Below, piece after piece: positions 11,049 through 22,405 of a DNA stretch of 64,000 nucleotides (the stretch's first letter is position 1; every line of letters starts with the position of its first letter). This DNA is from Corylus avellana (Eukaryota > Streptophyta > Magnoliopsida > Fagales > Betulaceae), in NCBI RefSeq assembly GCF_901000735.1, contig NC_081545.1, positions 7,431,540-7,495,539 on the forward strand. Reading direction: 5' to 3'. Under the pieces are notes generated by a model. It saw only the letters and a list, made by a program, of their open reading frames with translations, was not told the origin of the DNA and made no database searches. Made by a program: the position numbers and the translations under genes.

Positions 11049-12446
11049 TCAGTGCTGTCTAGAAATAGATGCTTCAGAAGGTGGTGCTATATATTGGACA
11101 GACTGAATTGCCAAATCTTGTGATGCCAAATCTTGATCTCTTGGTGCAAAGTTAGTTTCAATGTATGGCTTGACTCTGTGTCCATTGACTTTGAATGACT
11201 GGTCGGTCTGAGGGTTGTGAACCTCCAAAGCTCCATGAGGGAATACTTGTGTAACAATGTAGGGCCCAGACCATCTTGACTTAAGCTTTCCAGGGAAGAG
11301 TTTCAATCTTGAGTTATAGATCAAAACCTTTTGTCCTACTTGAAACTCCTTCATGACCAGTTGCTTGTCATGGTATGCTTTGGTTCTGTCTTTGTAAAGC
11401 TTGGCATTCTCATATGCATCACGCCTCAGTTCCTCCAGTTCATTTAGTTGGAGCTTCCTTTTGTTACTAGCTTGCTTCATATCGAAGTTAAACTTCTTGA
11501 TGGCCTAGTACGCTTTGTGTTCCAATTCCACTAGTAGATGACATGCTTTCCTCAAAACCAAACGATATGGAGGCATACCGATAGGTGTCTTGTAAGCAGT
11601 CCTATAAGCCTATAGTACATCATTCAAGCGTAGTGACCAATTTTCCTGTTGGGGTTCACTGTCCTTTCAAGGATACCTTTGATCTCTCTATTGCTGATCT
11701 CCACTTGGCCACTGGTTTGAGGATGGTATGGAGTGCCAACCTTATGAGTGATGCCATACTTCTTTATCAGAGAGGCAAAGGCATAGTTGTTGAAGTGGCT
11801 CCCTTTATCACTAATGATTGCCCTAGGTGTCCCAGATCTAGCAAAGATGTTTTCCTGCAAAAACTTCACAACCACTTTGTGATCATTAGTCCTTGAGGGG
11901 ACAGCGTCGACCCATTTAGACATGTAATCCACACCCACAAGAATATATAGATAACCGAATGAGTTAGGAAATGGTCCCATGAAGTCAATACCCCAGACAT
12001 GAAAGAGCTCTCCAACTTGAATATTTTGCAGTGGCATTTGATTTTTGGATGAGATGTTACCTGTCCTTTGGCATCTATCACAAGAGCTGCAAAACAAGAA
12101 AGTATCTTTAAACACATTAGGCCAATAAAAACCAGATCGTAATACCTTAAGTGCTGTTCTCTTGGCCCCAAAGTGTCCACCACATGCAAACTGATGACAG
12201 TGCTGCAAAATACTCCAAGTGCTCTTCGTCTGGGACACAACTTCTAATGATTTGATCAGGGCAGAATTTGAACAAATAGGGGTCATCCCAATGGTATTGT
12301 CTAGATATGGATATTAACTTCTTCCTTTCTTGGCTAGACATACCTGGAGGAAACACCTTGGCAGTGATATAATTCACTATATCTGCATACCATGGGAGTT
12401 GGATATCAACTGCAAACAACTGCTCATCTGAAAAATTTTCATTCAA
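11049..12446 (-). pseudogene. Athila integrase (frameshifted)
   Basis: The N-terminal HHCC zinc finger is visible around [10 protein letters not shown] and [11 protein letters not shown]. The catalytic core reads [11 protein letters not shown] (Asp), [12 protein letters not shown] (Asp) and [16 protein letters not shown] (Glu). A C-terminal segment [15 protein letters not shown] and [12 protein letters not shown] lies in another frame (11480-11049). The frames shift near 12290 and 11620. The domain would insert element cDNA into the genome. Confidence 0.85.
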
Positions 12447-12476
12447 TGGGAGCTCATCTCCTTCCTCCTCGTGGAG

Positions 12477-12737
12477 TCATCTGGATAAGTGATCTGCCAC
12501 CACATTCTCACTGCCATTCTTGTCTCTAATCTCAAGGTCAAACTCTTGTAGTAATAATACCCACCTAATCAATCTAGGTTTGGCATCTTTCTTGGCAAAT
12601 AAATATCTCAATGCAACATGATCAGTGAATAAAATAACCTTAGAACCAATTAGGTACGACCTGAACTTCTCCAAAGCAAATATGACAGCTAATAATTCTT
12701 TCTTAGTGGTAGAATAATTGAGCTGGGCATCATTCAA
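12477..12737 (-). pseudogene. Athila RNase H domain
   Basis: It reads [20 protein letters not shown], then [20 protein letters not shown] and ends [10 protein letters not shown]. These are the RNase H motifs that follow RT in Ty3-gypsy elements. A stop separates it from both the RT frame upstream and the integrase downstream. Confidence 0.85.
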
Positions 12738-12906
12738 TGTTTTAGAACATAATAAATGGCATGAGGTACCTTCTTGATTCGTTGACCCAAGACAGCTCCA
12801 ATGGCAAAGTCACTGGCATCACACATTAGCTTAAAGGGTAGACTCCAATCAGATGCCCGCATGATTGGTGCAAATGTGAGCAGCTTTTTCAATGTGTTGA
12901 AAGCAA

Positions 12907-14205
12907 TCATGCATAGAGGGGTCTAGAGATCTTGGAGAAATCCTTGATGAACCTTCTATAGAATCCGGCATATTCAAGAAAACTCCTCACCCCGTTTACT
13001 GTCAGAGGTGGGGGAAGTTTGGAGATGATATCTATCTTGGCCTTATCCACCTCAATGCCCTTGCTTGAAATAGCATGACCCAATACAATGCCTTGTTGAA
13101 CCATGAAATGACATTTTTCCCAATTGAGCACTAGGTTGCATTTTGCACACCTTTTGAGAACATTCTTCAAATGGTGGAGGCATTCATCAAAACTAGACCC
13201 AGAAATACTAAAGTCATCCATAAATACCTCAATGGTTTTCTCCACCATGTCTGAAAAAATGCTCATCATGCATCTCTGGAATGTGGCTGGGGCATTGCAT
13301 AAGCCAAATGGCATCCTTCTGTAGGCGAATGTACCAAAAGGACATGTGAAGGTGATCTTCTCCTGATCTTCTGGTGATATTGCAAGCTGATTATAGCCAC
13401 TGTACCCATCCAAGAGACAATAGTGGTTATGGCCAGCTAACCTCTCTAGCATTTGATCAATGAAAGGTAATGGAAAATGGTCTTTTCTGATTACCTTGTT
13501 CAGTCTTCTGTAATCAATGCATACCCTCCACCCAGTGGTTACTCTTATGGGTATCAGCTTGTCATCTTCATTCTTTACCACTATGATCCCATTCTTTTTG
13601 GGCACTACTTGGACTGGACTGACCCATTTACTATTTGAGATGGGATAGATGATGCCCATATCTTGCAGTTTTAAGACCTCTGCCTTAACTACCTCCTTCA
13701 TGTGAGGATTGAGTCTTCTCTGTGCATCCCTAGTTGGCTTTGCTTCGTCTTCAAGGAAGATCTGATGCATGCACTTAGCTGGACTTATTCCTTTGATATC
13801 AGCAATGGTCCACCCCAAGGCGGTTTTATGTTCTCTAAGAATTCTCAACAGCTTTTCTTCTTCCCCACAACTTATATTTGCAGCAATGATGACTGGTAGT
13901 GTCTTGTTTTCTCCTAAGTATGCATATTTCAGGTGCTCTGGTAATTGCTTCAATTCCAGCTTGGGAGCCTGGACAATAGAAGGAACAAGAGAGGTATTAG
14001 TAGGCTCAAGAATCTCAAAGGGAGGAGTATACTTACTTGAGTATTTTGGAGAAGCCTCAAGGTGATGTACTGTTTCAAAGATGTCATTAGTAACATCTTT
14101 AGGTTCTGGCTCAATGTCCTGCCTTGTGAAACTATGGGTGAGGGTGGCCTCCAATGGATCTTTATGTTGGTCCTGCAAAACTATCTCACTAACATCTTGG
14201 ATCAT
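12907..14205 (-). pseudogene. Athila reverse transcriptase
   Basis: An open frame of 432 codons contains the RT fingers (WVSPVQVVPKKNG and WRVCIDYRRLNK), the YSGYNQ and RRMPFGLCNAPATF motifs and the active site VFMDDFSIS at about 13230. The thumb ends GFYRRFIKDFSKISRPLYA. The YxDD box reads FMDD, normal for this lineage. The RT is fused to no RNase H because of a downstream stop near 12907. The 5' 80 codons are the linker after protease. Confidence 0.88.
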
Positions 14206-14232
14206 ACAAACATCAAAACATTCTAAATCTTC

Positions 14233-15231
14233 TTAAGGTAATTTTAATGCATCGAATATTTTGAATTCTATTGTCTCACCATTTACCATCATGCTTGCAA
14301 TACCCTTTTTCACACCTATTGTAGTATCAGCAGTTCTCATGAAGGATCTTCCTAAGATAATAGGTAAAGGTGATGGCATAGGGGATTCTTCCACATCCAA
14401 TACAATGAAATCAGCAGATGAAATAAATGTATCTACCTTTACCCAAGCATCCTCAAGTATACCTCTTGATCTTTTGATGCTTCTGTCTGCCAATTGTAAG
14501 GTGATAGAGGTTGGTTGAAGCTCCCCCAATCCCAGATTTTCATAAACAATGTAAGGCATCAAATTCACCCCTGCTCCCAGATCCAGTAGCGCCTTTTCAA
14601 AAGAATGGTCTCCTATCCTGCAAGGAATGGTAAAACTACCTAGATCTGTTAGCTTTGGTGGTAATTTTCTTAACAAAATTGCACTTACCTCTTCTGTTAA
14701 GGCCACTGTCTCATACTCTAGAAACTTCCTTTTGTTAATGCAATAATCCTTTAAAAATTTAGCATATGAAGGAATCTGTTTAATTGTATCAAATAAAGGA
14801 ATGTTGATTTCTACTTTCCTCAAGGTCTCAAAGATATCCATGAGTTGCTTTTCTTTCTTTGGTTTTACTAACCTTTGAGAAAAGGGGGGTGCATTTACCT
14901 TCTCCATTTTGTTTACCTTAGAAGTTGATGGTCCTTCCGGAGTTGCTTGAAGTGGCTCTTCAGTTCCAATGACCTTGCCATTTCTGAGAACTATGACTGC
15001 TTTCAACTGCTGGTGACCCCTTGGACTGGGTATTGTTTGGGCTGGGATTTCGTCCTGCTTTCTTTCACTCAGCTCCTTTGCCATTTGTCCCATTTGTACT
15101 TCCAATCTTTGGACAGGTTGCTCGGTCCTTTGAATGGACTGCTCATGCTTGGCATTGGTTTGTTGTTGCTCATTCACAAATTGTTGTTGTGAAGTCACCA
15201 GGGTGTGTATCATACTCTCCAGTTTGTTCAA
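14233..15231 (-). pseudogene. Athila gag C-terminus and protease
   Basis: The frame of 332 codons begins in a Gln-rich gag tail. It contains IKQIPSYAKFLKDYCINKRK, then the aspartic protease segment ALLDLGAGVNLMPY and PLPIILGRSFMRTADT. Athila proteases carry DLGA in place of DSGA. The N-terminal part of gag lies in or beyond the adjacent gap. The same protease arrangement is seen at 20100-20510 in the non-autonomous element. Confidence 0.85.
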
Positions 15232-15244
15232 ATTTGACTCTTAA

Positions 15245-15344
15245 NNNNNNNNNNNNNNNNNNNNNNNNNNNNNNNNNNNNNNNNNNNNNNNNNNNNNNNN
15301 NNNNNNNNNNNNNNNNNNNNNNNNNNNNNNNNNNNNNNNNNNNN
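15245..15344. other. Assembly gap (100 N)
   Basis: It separates a minus-strand Athila gag from a plus-strand copia polyprotein. The size is a placeholder, so any LTR or target duplication of either element here is unseen. Confidence 0.99.
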
Positions 15345-15345
15345 C

Positions 15346-16278
15346 ACCCCCACCATCACATCTTCTGCCGCAAGTGATTCTCAAACTTCATCTACGACCT
15401 CAAAAGATGAACAAGTGCCAGCTCCTCTCACATGTACTCATGAAATGACAACTCGGTCTCAAAATCAGATATTCAAGCCGAACCCTCTCCCTAAAGGGAT
15501 GATCAAGTATCCACCAAGTGCATTCACCACCACCTTAAGTTCAGTTGCCATTGAACCAACCTGCAACACTACAGCAGCCAAGGATGCAAATTGGCGTCAC
15601 GCAATGAATGAGGAGTTTGATGCTCTCCTCAAAAATGGTACGTGGTCCTTGGTACCATTCTCTCCCTCAATGAATGTTGTTGGCTCAAAGTGGGTATTTC
15701 AAATCAAACGAAAAGCTGATGGGAGCATTGAAAGATATAAGGCTTGGCTAGTAGCCAAAGGATTCCACCAACAACTAGGGGCCGACTTTGATGAAACTTA
15801 CAGTCCCGTTGTGAAACCTATCACTATACGCACTGTCCTTACTATTGCCGTCACTCAAAATTGGGTTATTCATCAAATTGATGTTAGCAATGCATTCCTA
15901 CATTATGTCATCAAGGAGAACGTCTATATGCTGCAACCTCCAGGATTCACACATCCCAATTTCCCCAATTCAGTTTGCAAACTATACAAAGCGTTATATG
16001 GCTTAAAACAGGCACCAAGGGCCTGGGTTGATCGATTGAGTTCACAACTTCATGAACTAAAGTTCAAAGGTTCAAAATCTGACTCATCTTTCTTTATTTA
16101 TAAATGTAATGGTGTTACTATCTTTGTTTTAATATATGTCGATAATATCATCATTACGAGCTCCCACCAAGCGGCTATTCCAAGACTTATTGCTGACCTG
16201 CAAGTATCCTTTGCCATCAAAGACCTTGGACCATTGCACTTCTTCTTAGGTGTTGAAGCAATTTGGACAAAAGATGCT
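15346..16278 (+). pseudogene. Copia reverse transcriptase, N-terminal two-thirds
   Basis: It reads WRHAMNEEFDALLKNGTWSL, KWVFQIKRKADGSIERYKAW, DFDETYSPVVKPITIR, QIDVSNAFLH, YGLKQAPRAW and LIYVDNIII. These are RT motifs in order. The catalytic box is YVDN instead of YVDD, which would inactivate it. The frame is open from the gap to the insertion point and is cut at VEAIWTKDA by the Athila composite. Confidence 0.88.
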
Positions 16279-17822
16279 TGATAAGCGTCGAATGTTGCAC
16301 ATTCAAGCTCCTTAATTTACATATGTTAATTCCTTAGCATTGTTATTTGTTTGATTTTGTTCTGTTTTTCTGTTTTCAGGTTATAAATCAAGATGCAATT
16401 AATTCCATTGATTTTGGGCTTAAAAGCACACTTTGAGAAGACCTAGAAGATATGGTTAAACTTAACCAATCATGGTTAAGTTTAATCAAATAAAGAAAAG
16501 GATTAATTCGGAATTTCTCAAATTGGAGTCAAAATCGGATTGGATTCAAATTTGGATTCTGCATACGTCTCGGTATTTTAACCATAACTTTCAGCTCAAA
16601 TATCCGATTGAGGTGATTCAAGTGGCACTGGAAAGCTAACTCAAATTGATACAAATCATTGTGAAATATAATTTTCCTAATTCGGAACGGTGCAATGCCA
16701 AAATCGCCCCACAAGATAGGAATGCAATTCTGGGCAAATCCTATTCCGATTTGGATTTAGGTTTTCTTTATCCTAATTGGACTTGGACTTAAATCTCCGA
16801 AATTTCTAGGTTTCCTAGGGCTTCTAGGACTGGCTTTCTCCCTATAAATAGACCCTTAACCTTCAAGAGAAAGTGTGCTTAGTTTTAGATACAAAAATCT
16901 TCTTGGAGGCTTGACAAGTTGAAGAGGAGATAATCCATGGCAGGAGGCCATCCTAGCACCCCGATGAGCGGCTAATTCTGTAATAGGGTGTTGATGTAAC
17001 CCTATCCAAGCACAATGGTTTGATTGTATTTAATTTCTAGATTTTTAATTTATGCATGTTGATTGTATAACTATGAGGATTGCTACAATTCATTTATGTT
17101 CTTCATATTAAATGCAATTGTTCTTAATTTCAATATCAATATTTGTGAAATTCTTCTCTTGTCTTAGAAAGTATTTTACTTTTACTGAAATCAAATCATT
17201 CTTGTTTTCTGTGATTATGAGGATGATGGTTATACAATGGGTTTAATTGACATATGATCAATAGGATTTGATAGGCCATGCCTAGGGCAGACGGATTGTA
17301 CTACACCCTAGTTTAGTGTAATTTAGGTAGACAATCTGTGCCAACCGAAGATGGGTTACACTTATTCATTGATTGTATGTATCCTGTTAAAGAATTTGAT
17401 AATTTATACCTAGGAAAGACGGGTCGTACCGCATCTTAGTGGTTAGGTGGACGATTCGTGCCAACCGAAGATAGATTATGCTTATTCTTTAATAAGGTAG
17501 TTTCTTGTTTATTTATAACATGCATAGAATGAATTTCTGGGATTAATTATCATTAACCATTGTTGTGCAGATAGAGGTGAAGTCAATACCCTACACTCTC
17601 TCTTATTTTAAATATCTTTTATTTTCATGCACTTTAGTTTTAAAGAAAATCAAATCAATTCTCTTTTCAATTAAGTTAATTTTAATCTTTCGAATTTTGA
17701 TAATAAAACCCCTGCAGTCCTTGAGGTTCGACACCCTCAATATACCTATCCTACAGGATTCGTACTATTGCGAGTGGTAATTTTTATTATTGATATTTTT
17801 TTGACACAAAAATACCACATCA
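16279..17822 (+). repeat. LTR1 of the composite
   Basis: 1,544 bp, TGATAAGCGTCGAATG to ACCACATCA, with a CCTATAAATAG box near 16844. Its 5' half is nearly identical to LTR3. Its 3' half carries differences shared with neither LTR2 nor LTR3 (for example actgaaatc where both others have attgatctc). The primer-binding site expected just downstream is deleted. Confidence 0.9.
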
Positions 17823-18204
17823 ATGATTTTATTTTTCTGCAAATTTTAATTCTGTTTTGTATTTGATTTTTATTTTTTATTTTAGAATTTGCAAACAGGT
17901 CTGCAACTGCCTTCTCTGTGACTGCGATCGAGCGTATCCCGCGTGTGATCGAGCGCACAGACGCACTCCAACAAGGATCCAAGCCATCAGCGCTCGAGCC
18001 CTCCACTCCTGCGCTCACACCCATCTGCGGTAGTACGCTCGAGCGCACCCTACCGTGCGATCGAGCCCACTTGCGGCATCCTGCATCCAAACCCTAAGTG
18101 CACACGAAGGCCGTTTGTGAGCTTGTTTGTTTTCTATTTGACCTTAATTTTTTATTTTTTATTTTTTTTTCTTTTCTGTTTTCTTTTAAATCTCTGTTTA
18201 GTTT

Positions 18205-20517
18205 ATGCTAGGTCGTCATTCTTTATCTTTTCCATTAATTTCTTGCGACCTTGAAATTGAACGCACTCTTAGACAAATTAGATCCCAAAAGAACTCTAAT
18301 TTGCTAGAAGAACGTTCCACTAAGACCATGGGGGACGGTAACCACGTAGCATTGCAAGATCACTATCTTCCTACCACTTACACGACTCCCACATGTCTCC
18401 GGTTGCCAGAAATTACGGCATCCCATTATGAAATTAAGCCCAGCACTATACGGAGTTTACCTTCTTTCCTAGGGCTTAGCACTGAAAATCCTTATGACTT
18501 CCTTAGTAATTTTGAAGCAATTTGTGATACCACTAAAATGAATGGATTCATTGAGGATGCCCTAAGGATGCGTCTTTTTCCTTTCTCCCTCAAGGAAAAA
18601 GCCAAACATTGGTTTCAATCCTTAACACCTAACTCTATTACTTCTTGGGCTCAATTACAGCAAGAATTTCTTAAGAAGTATTTTCCCATAGGAATGACCA
18701 ATGATACTAGGAGAGTCATCGCTACCTTCTCCCAGTATGAGGGAGAGGATTTCCATGAGACTTGGGATAGACTACAGAGCCTGCTTAGATCATGTCCACA
18801 CCACGCTATCCCAAAATGGCAGCTAGTGCAGTGTTTTTATGATGGCCTGACCGAGTCCAATAGAAAAATGGTAGATGCATCATGTGGGGGGACATTCATG
18901 TTGAAAAGCGAAGATGAAGCATGGTCTATGTTTCAAAACTTGAGTAACAATTCTCTTCAGCAGGTCTCCGCCAGACGAAGGGCACCAACACCTAAAGCAC
19001 CCAAGACGAAGAGTTTGTATGAAGCCGGCCATTCCCCAAACATGGCCTACCAAGTGGTTGAAGCTATCTCCAAGAAGCTAGACCAAGTTCTGTTGATTGC
19101 TGGTTTTGCTCCTAATGCTGCTCACGCACACACTGAATCATGCTCATTCTGTTCCAGTCCTATGCATCAGGTAAATAACTGTCCTGTTAATGGAAATTAT
19201 ACTAATATTGCAAATGAGCAGGTTAATGCAGCTTTCTCTAGACCGGGTAATGATCAGTACTTCAATACCTACAACCCCAGGTGGAGAAATCATCCAAATT
19301 CCTCCCAGGAGAATTCAAATTCGGGCAACTCAGCCCCAGGGCCATACAATAAAGCTCAATCCAACAGGCAGCCTTACCAACCTCATTCCACTTACCGGCC
19401 TCCACAACAGCACTACCAGTCTCCATCAGAGTCTAATTTTGAGGATCAGATTCTAAAAGCAGTGAATGAGCTGACCAGCGAGATAAAGCAGTCAATCAAA
19501 TCTCAAGAGGAAAGAGTAAACTCACATACCCACTCCATTGCCAAGCTAGAAGCTCAAGTCGGACAACTTGCCAATACCCTCAACAGGTGGGAAGAAGGAC
19601 AACTTCCAAGTCAGCCAGTGACCAACCCTAGGGGACTATACATGGTAGAAGGAAGCACATCTCAACTGGAGCAAGTTCAAGTCGTCACCACATTGCGAAG
19701 TGGAAGAATGGTTGACAATCATGTGGAAGAAAAGAAGGATGAGCAAATTGAGGCCCGGCAGAATCTGCATCAGGACAAGGGTAAACAAGTAAGCATCGAG
19801 GCATCTTCATCATCTACCCCCACTCCTGAGGTACCATATGAGCCTAATTCCCCCTTTCCAGAACGTCTCAAGGCACCCTCCCACTTTGGGAAACAAGGAG
19901 AAAAGATACAAGACATGATGGAAACCTTCAAGCAGGTTCAAATCAACATCCCACTCCTTGAGGCCATCAAGCAAATTCCAGCCTATGCAAAATTTCTCAA
20001 GGACCTGTGCACTCAAAAGAGGAAGAATCAGAAGCACATTCCCAAGAAGGTCATTCTCACCGAGCAAGTAAGCTCTCTGATTCAGCATAACACTCCTCCA
20101 AAGTTCAAAGACCCTGGAGCGCCTACAATTTCATGCGTCATCGGAAACACCGAGATTGAGAGAGCTCTCCTCGACTTAGGAGCTGGTGTTAATTTGCTTC
20201 CTTACTGGGTATATCAGAAACTGGGCCTAGGGGAATTGAAACCGACAAGTACTGTCTTGCAATTGGCTGACCGCTCGATCAAGAAACCCCGTGGGATTGT
20301 GGAAGATGTCATTATCAAGGTGGACAAGTTCTACTATCCAGTTGACTTTATAGTTCCGGACACAGAACCTGTCTTAAATCCAGAGAAGCAGATTCCAGTA
20401 ATCCTTGGGCGTCATTTCCTTGCCACAGCCAATGCAGGCATCAATTGCCGGACCGGAGTAATGAAGATCTCTTTTGGGAATATGAAGATCAGATTGAACA
20501 TCTTCAATGCCTTCTAG
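18205..20517 (+). CDS. Athila-type gag-protease, intact 770-codon frame
   Basis: It would encode the structural polyprotein of a virus-like particle. Domains by residue: N-terminal IERTLRQIRSQ (18-28); Retrotrans_gag core (about 65-240) with FLSNFEAICDTTKMNG and AKHWFQSLTPNSITSW; a CX2CX4HX4C-type zinc knuckle CSFCSSPMHQVNNC (about 312-325); a Gln/Pro-rich linker; and aspartic protease ALLDLGAGVNLLPYW (about 655) to IPVILGRHFLATANA. It stops at NIFNAF with no RT following. The frame has no internal stop, unlike every other transposon frame here. The start could also be Met42 (18328). It lies 0.38 kb inside LTR1. The expected partner polymerase must come from another element. Confidence 0.85.
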   Translation: MLGRHSLSFPLISCDLEIERTLRQIRSQKNSNLLEERSTKTMGDGNHVALQDHYLPTTYTTPTCLRLPEITASHYEIKPSTIRSLPSFLGLSTENPYDFLSNFEAICDTTKMNGFIEDALRMRLFPFSLKEKAKHWFQSLTPNSITSWAQLQQEFLKKYFPIGMTNDTRRVIATFSQYEGEDFHETWDRLQSLLRSCPHHAIPKWQLVQCFYDGLTESNRKMVDASCGGTFMLKSEDEAWSMFQNLSNNSLQQVSARRRAPTPKAPKTKSLYEAGHSPNMAYQVVEAISKKLDQVLLIAGFAPNAAHAHTESCSFCSSPMHQVNNCPVNGNYTNIANEQVNAAFSRPGNDQYFNTYNPRWRNHPNSSQENSNSGNSAPGPYNKAQSNRQPYQPHSTYRPPQQHYQSPSESNFEDQILKAVNELTSEIKQSIKSQEERVNSHTHSIAKLEAQVGQLANTLNRWEEGQLPSQPVTNPRGLYMVEGSTSQLEQVQVVTTLRSGRMVDNHVEEKKDEQIEARQNLHQDKGKQVSIEASSSSTPTPEVPYEPNSPFPERLKAPSHFGKQGEKIQDMMETFKQVQINIPLLEAIKQIPAYAKFLKDLCTQKRKNQKHIPKKVILTEQVSSLIQHNTPPKFKDPGAPTISCVIGNTEIERALLDLGAGVNLLPYWVYQKLGLGELKPTSTVLQLADRSIKKPRGIVEDVIIKVDKFYYPVDFIVPDTEPVLNPEKQIPVILGRHFLATANAGINCRTGVMKISFGNMKIRLNIFNAF

Positions 20518-22405
20518 AATGCGCCTGATCAGAATGCATGTTTTTTCTTGGATGACTTCGAGAAACTGTTGAAGACCCACCTCCTGATCCTCCATCTAGA
20601 GCCCCATCATGGAGCAACCCACCGGAGCCAATGCCTCTCACTTCAAGTACTCCATCACCTGATGACAACCCCACAGGGGACATATTTCATTCAAAGGTTG
20701 CTGAAGTTGATTTCATTGGGGTATAAATTTTTTTTGGCAAATTCCCTAGCTACCCCAGTTTTTGAGAACTCCCATAGAGATAAGAGGTTGATCATGAAAC
20801 CAGTTCGGGACAAACACCCTGAACATCGTCATGGGGAGCATCAAGACCTATTCGCTGGGAGAGGCAATTCTGGGATGTTAAGAAGAATCCTCTTCTTTGT
20901 GGAGTGCTACATGATCATAAAGAAGAAGGGATGGAAGAGTTTGATTGGACTTTTGAAGGATCGAGGTAAGATCCTTCGGGACTCGGACTTACATTGAGAA
21001 ATACCTCCTAGGATCAAGGGCAGGCCCTGTGCGCTTGACCCTCCACTCCACCAGGGCATATGATCTCCATCCAGGTTTATTTTATCCATTGTTGTTTCAT
21101 TCTTTGTTTATCTTTTTACAACAATGTGTGCACTTGATTGGTATTTGGTTGGAGTATCACTTTATTTTTAGGACATGTGTTTTTGCATTCAAGTTTGGGG
21201 GTATATGCCCACATCTGCTCATTCAGGTATTTCTGTACTCTTGATCTTATTCTTTAGTTCTATACATACATTGGAGACAATGTATGATTCAAGTTTGGGG
21301 GTATGCAAAAACAAAACACGGTCCATTTCTGTTGTTATGTCATTCTTAAGCATATGGTTGAGCTTTGATTTTGGTTTAAATTTCATTGATAGGCTTAAAG
21401 TTATAAACACATGATCATATGACTTAGGGATTTTAAGTCTTGTTACTTACTTTTGGCAACATGAGATGCTTCTTGTTTCAATTTAAATCTATCTTGAGCA
21501 CACTAGCACATGTCTGTGAGGTATAAATTTTGAAACCAATTATGTTTGATTTCAATATCTTGAATTCTGTTGGGTGACATATTTGGTGAATAACTTTGGC
21601 ATGGTATAAAACAAAGAAAAAAAATAAAAACAAAAAAAACAAAAAAATCAAGTTTGAATTTTTCACTGAGTAACCGGAACTCTTGCCTCATTAAGCAGTG
21701 AGTGTTCGCGTCAAAAAGTGAAATTTTTTGGGTTGATTAATAAAATGGCTAGCTTAGCTTCGTAGCCTTTTTGACTCGAGTTAGTAAGTCCTTATGGGGT
21801 CTTCACACCTAGTGCCCTAAAGCCATTTGGTTTGGGAGTCATTGGCCTAACACTCGATACATGGGTGAATTAGAAAGCTTAAGGGAGCTAAGCATTGCAA
21901 AGCCTACCAAAAAAAAAAAAAAAAAGAAAAAAAAAATTATGCCTTAGTTGTTTCATTTGATATGAAGTCCAATGAATTCTGAGATGTTGATTCATTTATA
22001 TTGGAATTATTTTGAAGCCTCATGATTAGGTGTTAGTTCACTTTGCACAAATTGAAACTGGTTGTATCTCAATCTGCCATTGTTAAGTGATTTGACTTGT
22101 AATTCCTTGGAATTTTGAAGATGGAATTTATAATTCTAAGCTTGCTAATGAATGAGAACCATTATTTTTGTGACGCTTTATCTTTTTGAATGACATAATG
22201 ATGACAATGTTTGTGGGTATCATTCCTAGAAAACCCTCACGAGACTTCACTCGTCCTCTAGGGAATGCCTAGGGGTTTAAAAGGCTTATTGCATATGCTA
22301 AATGCAATCGTACATCCCACGAAAGATGGACTTATCTTTTTGTTTTTTCAGTTTATTTTCTGTTTTGTATTGCTAAGGGACTAGCAATATGTAAGTTTGG
22401 GGGTG
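20518..22405 (+). other. Non-coding 3' region of the first internal segment, with three polypurine-like tracts
   Basis: Degenerate sequence after gag is followed by AAGTTTGGGGGTAT at 21193, again at 21293, and AAGTTTGGGGGTG at 22393 immediately before LTR2. The last is the functional-position polypurine tract. The two inner copies lie about 100 bp apart, as in the second segment (25729, 25831) and in the minus-strand element at 10749 and 10856. No gene is seen. Confidence 0.7.

Larger units (their letters stand above)
10700..15244 (-). mobile_element. Athila-lineage Ty3-gypsy retrotransposon, truncated, no LTR visible
   Basis: The minus-strand order is gag/protease (15231-14233), RT (14205-12907), RNase H (12737-12477) and integrase (12446-11049). 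A 3' untranslated region then holds two polypurine-like tracts, the reverse complements of tacccccaaact (10749) and cacccccaaatttg (10856). The RT reads VFMDDFS and the downstream GFYRRFIKDFSKI signature is typical of the Athila lineage. The left end stops about 1 kb short of where an LTR is expected, and the right end runs into a gap. Several frameshifts and stops make it defective. Confidence 0.88.

Noticed and set aside
15021..15377. Open frame spanning the first gap
   Set aside because: It is continuous only because N codons were translated as X; the sides belong to different elements on opposite strands.
16529..16714. 61-codon minus-strand frame repeated at 22663 and 27265
   Set aside because: It repeats because it lies in the three Athila LTRs; no stop-free constraint or domain.
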